Source: Parvibaculum sp039680535 (GTDB lineage: Bacteria; Pseudomonadota; Alphaproteobacteria; Parvibaculales; Parvibaculaceae). Taken from it: a stretch of DNA of 64,000 nucleotides. Below the pieces are notes generated by a model. The model searched no databases, had not been told where the DNA came from, and worked only from the letters and a program-made list of their open reading frames with translations. Shown here one piece after another: positions 59,655 to 64,000 of the stretch (position 1 is the first letter of the stretch; every line of letters starts with the position of its first letter). Both the position numbers and the translations under genes were made by a program. Location of the stretch: contig NZ_JBDKSS010000013.1 of assembly GCF_039680535.1 (NCBI RefSeq), positions 620,001 to 684,000 of the forward strand, written 5' to 3'.

Positions 59655-60980
59655 CTACACCGGCACATGGATGACGGCCCGCAGGCCGCCCATGGGACTG
59701 CGCGAAAGCTGCACGTCGCCACCATGGCCCCGCGCGATGTCGCGGGCGATGGCAAGCCCGAGCCCCGTTCCGCCCGCATCGAGATTGCGGGCGGCATCGA
59801 GCCGGTAGAAGGGGCGGAAGACTTCTTCCAGTTGGTCCTCCGGAATGCCGGCGCCGTCGTCATCGACCACGACCGCAATGTCGTCTTCGTCGCGCACGGC
59901 GGTGACCCAGACATGCGCGGCATATTTGCCCGCATTGTCGATGATATTGGTCAGGCAGCGCTTGAAGGCGTTGCGCCGGAGAGGCAGATCGAGTTCTCCG
60001 TGAAGCTGGAGCGCGACGCTGTGCCCCTTGCGCTGGGCGTCGTTCTGGATCTCGGCGAGAAGTTCGCCAAGATCCGTGACTGCCGTCGCCTCGCGCTGGT
60101 GGCCACGGGCGAATTCAAGATAGTCCTCAAGCATGCGCTCCATCTCGCGGACGTCGGCACGCAGTTCTTCCGTTTCCGGCGTGTCGGGCAGCATGGCCAG
60201 TTGCAGCTTGAAGCGCGTGAGCGGTGTGCGGAGGTCGTGGCTCACGCCGGTCAGCATCGCCGTGCGCTGCTCGATCTGGCGGCGAATGCGTTCGCGCATT
60301 TCGAGAAAGGCAGCGGCGGCGCGGCGGACTTCGGAGGCGCCCTGCGGCTTGAAGCTCGGCACGTCCCGGCCCCTGCCGAAATCTTCGGCTGCCTGGGCGA
60401 GCCTCTCTATGGGACGAATCTGATTGCGCAGAAAAAGGATGGCGACCGTCAGGAGCACCAGCGACGCGCCGACCATCCAGGCGATGAAGATGTGGGAATT
60501 CGCCGCATAGACATGGCTTCTGAGCGCCAGCACACGCATGACCCCGCCGGCATAGAGAATGCGGATGTCGACATAGTCGCTATATTGCTCGGTATTGATC
60601 CAGAACGGCCTGTTGATCCGCGAGCGGATTTCATCCGAAAGAGAGCGGTCGAGGAGGCCGTAGCTGGTCGATGGGGTCGTCGGAAGCTCGTCGCCGGGGA
60701 GGAAGGCGATCGACAGCGAGAGGTTCCTGTTGGCCCGATCGGAAAGCGCGGTTGCCGTTTGAGGCGTGGGGTTCGCCTCATATTCGGAAAGCAGAAGCGA
60801 GATGTCGGCGACCGTCTGTTGCGACAGTCTCTCCGTCACCATCTGCCAATGGCGCTCCATGAAGACATAGGTGACGAAGGCCTGAAGGATCACCATCGGC
60901 GCAACGATGATGATGAGCGAACGGGTATAGAGCCCGGTCGGCATCATTCGTTTCATCATCGCGAAGGGCCGGAACTGCAT
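59655..60980 (-). CDS. EnvZ-like sensor histidine kinase
   Basis: 441 residues from the ATG at 60980. Two membrane helices (about 20-40 and 165-185) enclose a periplasmic domain of about 125 residues. HAMP follows, then the HisKA box MLTGVSHDLRTPLTRFKLQLAML with phosphorylated H248, and ATPase motifs NIIDNAGKYA, DDDGAGIP and GGTGLGLAI. The EnvZ-type H box points to an OmpR partner, encoded directly upstream (11 bp). Confidence 0.92.
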   Translation of the reverse strand: MQFRPFAMMKRMMPTGLYTRSLIIIVAPMVILQAFVTYVFMERHWQMVTERLSQQTVADISLLLSEYEANPTPQTATALSDRANRNLSLSIAFLPGDELPTTPSTSYGLLDRSLSDEIRSRINRPFWINTEQYSDYVDIRILYAGGVMRVLALRSHVYAANSHIFIAWMVGASLVLLTVAILFLRNQIRPIERLAQAAEDFGRGRDVPSFKPQGASEVRRAAAAFLEMRERIRRQIEQRTAMLTGVSHDLRTPLTRFKLQLAMLPDTPETEELRADVREMERMLEDYLEFARGHQREATAVTDLGELLAEIQNDAQRKGHSVALQLHGELDLPLRRNAFKRCLTNIIDNAGKYAAHVWVTAVRDEDDIAVVVDDDGAGIPEDQLEEVFRPFYRLDAARNLDAGGTGLGLAIARDIARGHGGDVQLSRSPMGGLRAVIHVPV

Positions 60981-60991
60981 GGATTTCCGTT

Positions 60992-61726
60992 TCAGTCGGG
61001 CATGAGGACGTAGCCTTCGCCACGCACCGTTTGCAGATAGGTCGGGTTGCGCGGGTCGATCTCGATCTTGCGCCGCAGGCGATTGATCTGCACGTCGATG
61101 GAACGCTCGGCGGCTTCGTCTTCGCAAAGGTCGAGACGGGAAAGCGTCTCGCCGGGATGCGCCGAGAAGATGCGCATGAGCTGCACTTCGCGCGTGGTCA
61201 AACGGATCAACTCGCTGCCGCGTCTGAGCTCTCCGCGCGCGATGTTGAAGCGGCAATCGCCGAGAAGGACATCCTCGGCGCGTCCGCCGGGGCCTCTGGA
61301 GCGCTTGAGGATGGTGCCGATGCGAAGCAGAAGCTCCCGCGGTTCAAACGGTTTCCCGAGGTAGTCGTCGGCGCCGCTCTCGAGGCCTTCGATCCGGTCT
61401 TCCGTTTCTCCGCGTGCCGTCAGCATCAGGATCGGCACCGCTGAAGAGCGGCGGAGAGATGAGGTGAACTCGATGCCGCTTTCGCCCGGCATCATCACGT
61501 CAACGACAAGAAGGTCGAAGGCGAGGCCGGCGAGCTTGGCGCGCGCGTCAGCGGCGTTTTCGGCCGTGGTGACGCGATAGCCATGCTCGGCGAGATAGCG
61601 CTTCAGCAATTCGCGAATGCGCCGGTCGTCGTCGATGACGAGAATATGCGGCGCGTCCTCGTCGGGCACGGGACGTCCTGGCTCGATGGGCGTTTGAGCT
61701 TCGCCGCCTGTCGCCGTGCCTGTCAT
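60992..61726 (-). CDS. OmpR-like response regulator
   Basis: 244 residues. The receiver has acidic DDD at 32-34, phosphoacceptor D76 (LLVVDVMMPG) and Lys in GKPFEPREL. The winged-helix output has LTTREVQLMRIFSAHPGETLSR and SIDVQINRLRRKIEIDPRNPTYLQTVRGEGYVL. It pairs with the next-encoded EnvZ-like kinase. It starts 4 bp after a MarR gene, so all three are probably cotranscribed. Confidence 0.93.
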   Translation of the reverse strand: MTGTATGGEAQTPIEPGRPVPDEDAPHILVIDDDRRIRELLKRYLAEHGYRVTTAENAADARAKLAGLAFDLLVVDVMMPGESGIEFTSSLRRSSAVPILMLTARGETEDRIEGLESGADDYLGKPFEPRELLLRIGTILKRSRGPGGRAEDVLLGDCRFNIARGELRRGSELIRLTTREVQLMRIFSAHPGETLSRLDLCEDEAAERSIDVQINRLRRKIEIDPRNPTYLQTVRGEGYVLMPD

Positions 61727-61730
61727 GATC

Positions 61731-62339
61731 TCACGGCTCCTTGATGATGATCTTTTCGACTTCCGGCCGCTGCGTCTCGTCGAGGAGCGAGAACATCACT
61801 TCGCGCCATGCCGTCTCGCCGCCGGGACCGGAGGCGGCGAGCGCGTTGCGCACGCGCTCGCGCTGCGGCGCGACCAGCCGCTCCCAGAGTTCCGCGCCCG
61901 CCTCGGTGAGGTACAAGCGGCGCTGGCGGCGGTCTTTCTCGCCGGTCTGCTGCACGAGATAGCCGCGCTCGATCACCTCGCGCAGGACGCGGGCGAGGCT
62001 CTGCTTGGTGATGCGGAGAATATCGAGCAGCGCTGCGACGGTGATGCCCGGATTGCGGCCGACGAAGTGGACGACGCGGTGGTGGGCGCGGCCGAAACCG
62101 ATCTCTTCAAGGATGGTGTCGGGGTCGCTGGTGAAGTCGCGATAGCTGAAAAACAGGAGTTCGATCGCCTCGATCAGGCGCTCTTCCTCTGCCGCCGCCG
62201 CGCGGGGGCGCGCCACGGGGGCGAGGCGATCCGCCCCTTTTTCCGCCGAAAAAAGCCCTTTTCCCGCTGGTTGCATGCCGTTTCCCGGGGAACTTCCGGC
62301 GGAGGGCCGCCTCGCTCCCAGTGTCTTAATGTCACTCAT
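61731..62339 (-). CDS. MarR family transcriptional regulator
   Basis: 202 residues. A low-complexity N-terminal region of about 45 residues precedes the MarR core: FGRAHHRVVHFVGRNPGITVAALLDILRITKQSLARVLREVIERGYLVQQTGEKDRRQRRLYLTEAG. It is divergent from ilvE; its start codon lies in the 12-bp palindrome CATAAATTTATG, a plausible autoregulatory site. It is first in a MarR/OmpR/EnvZ run. Confidence 0.9.
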   Translation of the reverse strand: MSDIKTLGARRPSAGSSPGNGMQPAGKGLFSAEKGADRLAPVARPRAAAAEEERLIEAIELLFFSYRDFTSDPDTILEEIGFGRAHHRVVHFVGRNPGITVAALLDILRITKQSLARVLREVIERGYLVQQTGEKDRRQRRLYLTEAGAELWERLVAPQRERVRNALAASGPGGETAWREVMFSLLDETQRPEVEKIIIKEP

Positions 62340-62363
62340 AAATTTATGTCAGCCATGTTGACA
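62337..62363. promoter_or_regulatory. palindromes between marR and ilvE, candidate operator
   Basis: CATAAATTTATG (62337-62348) is a perfect palindrome overlapping the MarR start codon. TGTCA (62347-62351) and TGACA (62359-62363) form a second inverted repeat with a 7-bp centre. TTGACA at 62358-62363 also reads as a -35 element for ilvE, though no clear -10 follows. Confidence 0.5.
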
Positions 62364-62531
62364 TATTTTTTCCGGTCATGCTAGCGTCCCTTCAGCCGCC
62401 CGGAAGACCGGACTGATCGGGCCCGGTCGATTCTCTAATTCTATATGTTTTCGCGAAGCTTTAACGGGGGCAAAGTGGCCTTCCCAGAAAGCTCAAGGCG
62501 ACGGCGGGAACGGCGAAACAGGAACAATAAC

Positions 62532-63428
62532 ATGGCTGACATTCCTTTCGACCAACGCGACGGTTTCATCTGGTTCAATGGCGAGCTCATTCCCTGGGCC
62601 GACGCGAAGATCCATTTGCTGACTCACGGGCTTCACTATGCGAGCTGCGTATTCGAGGGATGCCGCGCCTATAATGGCGAGATCTTCAAGCTGCGCGAGC
62701 ACACGGAGCGTCTGGTCAACTCGGCCGACATTCTCGGCTTCAAGATTCCCTATTCGGTCGAAGAGATCGACGAAGCCTGTCGCGCGGAACTGAAGGCGCA
62801 GGGCCTCACCGACGGCTATCTGCGCCCCGTGGCCTGGCGCGGCAGCGAAGGCCTCGGCGTCTCCGCGCAGAAGAACAGGATCAATCTCGCGGTCGCTGCC
62901 TGGGAGTGGCCGTCCTATTTCGATCCCGAGCAGCGCAAGAAGGGCATCCGCCTCGACATGGCGAAATATCGCCGTCCTTCGCCCGAGACCGCGCCGTCCC
63001 ATGCGAAGGCCTCCGGCCTCTACATGATCTGCACGATCTCGAAGCACGCCGCCGAGGACAAGGGCTATGCGGACGCGATGATGCTCGACTATCGCGGCTA
63101 TGTCGCCGAAGCCACGGGCGCCAACATCTTCTTCGTGAAGGACGGCGTGATCCATACGCCGGTCGCCGACTGCTTCCTCAACGGCATCACCCGCAAGACG
63201 GTGATCACGCTCGCCGAACAGCGCGGCTACCAGCTCATCGAACGTCACATTCTCCCCGAGGAACTGCCGACCTTCCAGGAATGCTTCATCGTCGGCACGG
63301 CGGCGGAAGTGACGCCGGTCGGCGAGATCGGCCCGCACAAGTACACGCCCGGCTCGATCTCGGCGACGCTCTATGATGACTACATGGCGGAAGTTCGCCG
63401 CGAGATCCGCGTCCACGCGAACGCGTAA
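62532..63428 (+). CDS. ilvE: branched-chain amino acid aminotransferase
   Basis: 298 residues from the ATG at 62532. Fold-type IV PLP enzyme: LTHGLHYASCVFEGCRAYNG, PLP-lysine K159 in SHAKASGLY, and GYVAEATGANIFFVKDG and TRKTVITLAEQRGY. It exchanges amino groups between branched-chain amino acids and 2-oxoglutarate. It is divergent from marR; a strong terminator follows the gene. Confidence 0.95.
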   Translation: MADIPFDQRDGFIWFNGELIPWADAKIHLLTHGLHYASCVFEGCRAYNGEIFKLREHTERLVNSADILGFKIPYSVEEIDEACRAELKAQGLTDGYLRPVAWRGSEGLGVSAQKNRINLAVAAWEWPSYFDPEQRKKGIRLDMAKYRRPSPETAPSHAKASGLYMICTISKHAAEDKGYADAMMLDYRGYVAEATGANIFFVKDGVIHTPVADCFLNGITRKTVITLAEQRGYQLIERHILPEELPTFQECFIVGTAAEVTPVGEIGPHKYTPGSISATLYDDYMAEVRREIRVHANA

Positions 63429-63452
63429 TCAAGGCGCTGACGAATTGAATGG

Positions 63453-63485
63453 AAAAGCGGCTGGGGAAACTCAGCCGCTTTTTTC
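63453..63485. terminator. bidirectional terminator between ilvE and the right-end gene
   Basis: AAAAGCGGCT (63453-63462) pairs perfectly with AGCCGCTTTT (63473-63482), with a 10-nt loop and T-runs in both directions. It ends ilvE transcription; on the other strand it lies at the stop of the convergent right-end gene. Confidence 0.88.
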
Positions 63486-64000
63486 ATTTCGCGTTCTGTG
63501 GCCGCTTTGTTTCGAGACGCCAGCCGGCCGTATCGTGGATCATTGCGCCGGGCCAATGTTGGTCGGACGATCCATCGTTTTTCAGGGTCCAGAGGTCGAG
63601 ATCAATGCGATTTCCGCTCCAGCGGATGACGCGGGCAAAAGGCGAACCAGGCTTGCCGCTATCGGGATAGCGCCATTCAACTTGTGCACCGTCGCCCTTT
63701 CGAACCCAGATCTCAATGCTTCCGTCGCCATATCCCTCGTCGGTATCGATGGCGACGAACCTGTCGCCTGAAGGTGCGAAGCTTGGATAGCCGCCAATCT
63801 TCGTCCGTGCGCCGGTTCTGTCGTCGAACAGAAGCAGGGCATGTCCCTCGTAGAATGGTTGCTCGACGAAAAAGAAGTGGCGGCTTGGCATATGCGCTAC
63901 CAGCCGGAAGGCAAAGCAATTGGCCTCGAAGTCCTTGCGTCCTTCTGGGCAGCTCGCATCATCCTTCAACTCGACGCCTTTGCCGTTTTTGAGGTGCAGG
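63484..64000 (-). CDS. uncharacterised protein, 5' part cut by window edge
   Basis: About 171 residues of the C-terminal part are visible; the frame stays open to the window end, so the true start is outside. The sequence has beta-rich segments such as HFFFVEQPFYEGHALLLFDDRTG, GGYPSFAPSGDRFVAID and DGSIEIWVRKGD that look like WD/beta-propeller-type or TolB-like strands, but the fragment is too short to assign. Its TGA lies within the tail of the terminator after ilvE. Confidence 0.65.
   Translation of the reverse strand, partial: LHLKNGKGVELKDDASCPEGRKDFEANCFAFRLVAHMPSRHFFFVEQPFYEGHALLLFDDRTGARTKIGGYPSFAPSGDRFVAIDTDEGYGDGSIEIWVRKGDGAQVEWRYPDSGKPGSPFARVIRWSGNRIDLDLWTLKNDGSSDQHWPGAMIHDTAGWRLETKRPQNAK

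Noticed and set aside
1..64000. Mobile elements, prophage, CRISPR arrays, rRNA or tRNA genes
   Set aside because: None seen: no transposase or integrase motifs, no regularly spaced repeats, no complete cloverleaf, and base composition is even throughout.

Overview
This 64 kb window is a GC-rich, gene-dense, chromosome-like stretch with nearly all space coding and many 1-4 bp start/stop overlaps. It appears to come from an alphaproteobacterium. Supporting content includes the petABC cytochrome bc1 operon, the lgt / MidA-like methyltransferase / pgeF run, the MarR / OmpR / EnvZ-like genes divergent from ilvE, a YbjN-domain gene next to proC, and FNR/FixK-type boxes. A Parvibaculum-like Rhizobiales relative would fit, but that is an inference. 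I see no rRNA, tRNA, IS element, prophage or CRISPR array.

Layout. 1-6.4 kb: an acyl-CoA synthetase (cut by the window edge) and a diiron ferritin-like protein, an alpha/beta hydrolase, a kinase-less receiver/HPt/receiver cluster, a methyltransferase and a flagellin-core-like protein. 6.4-14.9 kb: a Nudix enzyme, an amidase, a quinone/redox cluster (glutathionyl-hydroquinone reductase, pirin, WrbA) divergent from a LysR regulator, an ArfA-type ribosome-rescue gene with a terminator inside its reading frame, an SDR dehydrogenase and two GNAT acetyltransferases. 15-17.7 kb: a zinc ABC importer behind a near-perfect Zur box, with a 43-residue membrane peptide as first cistron. 17.7-27.4 kb: a LysR regulator, a 2OG-Fe(II) oxygenase, a hydrolase, and a MoxR / DUF58 / BatA-DUF4159 / VWA operon. 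27.5-34.2 kb: DUF1285, CoA pyrophosphatase, a CCA-adding-type enzyme, a DUF3828 protein, then both coproporphyrinogen oxidases (hemN behind an FNR-type box; hemF), ybaK and trmL.

34.4-44.2 kb: petABC, then methionine/adenine salvage (mtnP, apt, a TerC-CBS protein, mtnA), then a membrane-anchored sulfatase overlapping a membrane-anchored formylglycine-generating enzyme. 44.2-50.6 kb: glutathione peroxidase under a probable OhrR-type repressor, a dienelactone hydrolase with two MaoC-like genes, ychF, pth, rplY and prs. 50.7-64 kb: a lipoprotein, a Nudix enzyme, pgeF, a MidA-like gene, lgt, a ferric-reductase-like flavohaem protein, ubiK, a YbjN-domain gene, proC, a TetR-like protein, an EnvZ/OmpR-like system with a MarR gene, ilvE, and a gene cut by the right edge.

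Most of this is housekeeping. The points most worth following are the arfA gene with its internal bidirectional terminator, the Zur-controlled micropeptide, the flagellin-core-like protein, the small phosphorelay cluster, and the exported sulfatase/FGE pair.
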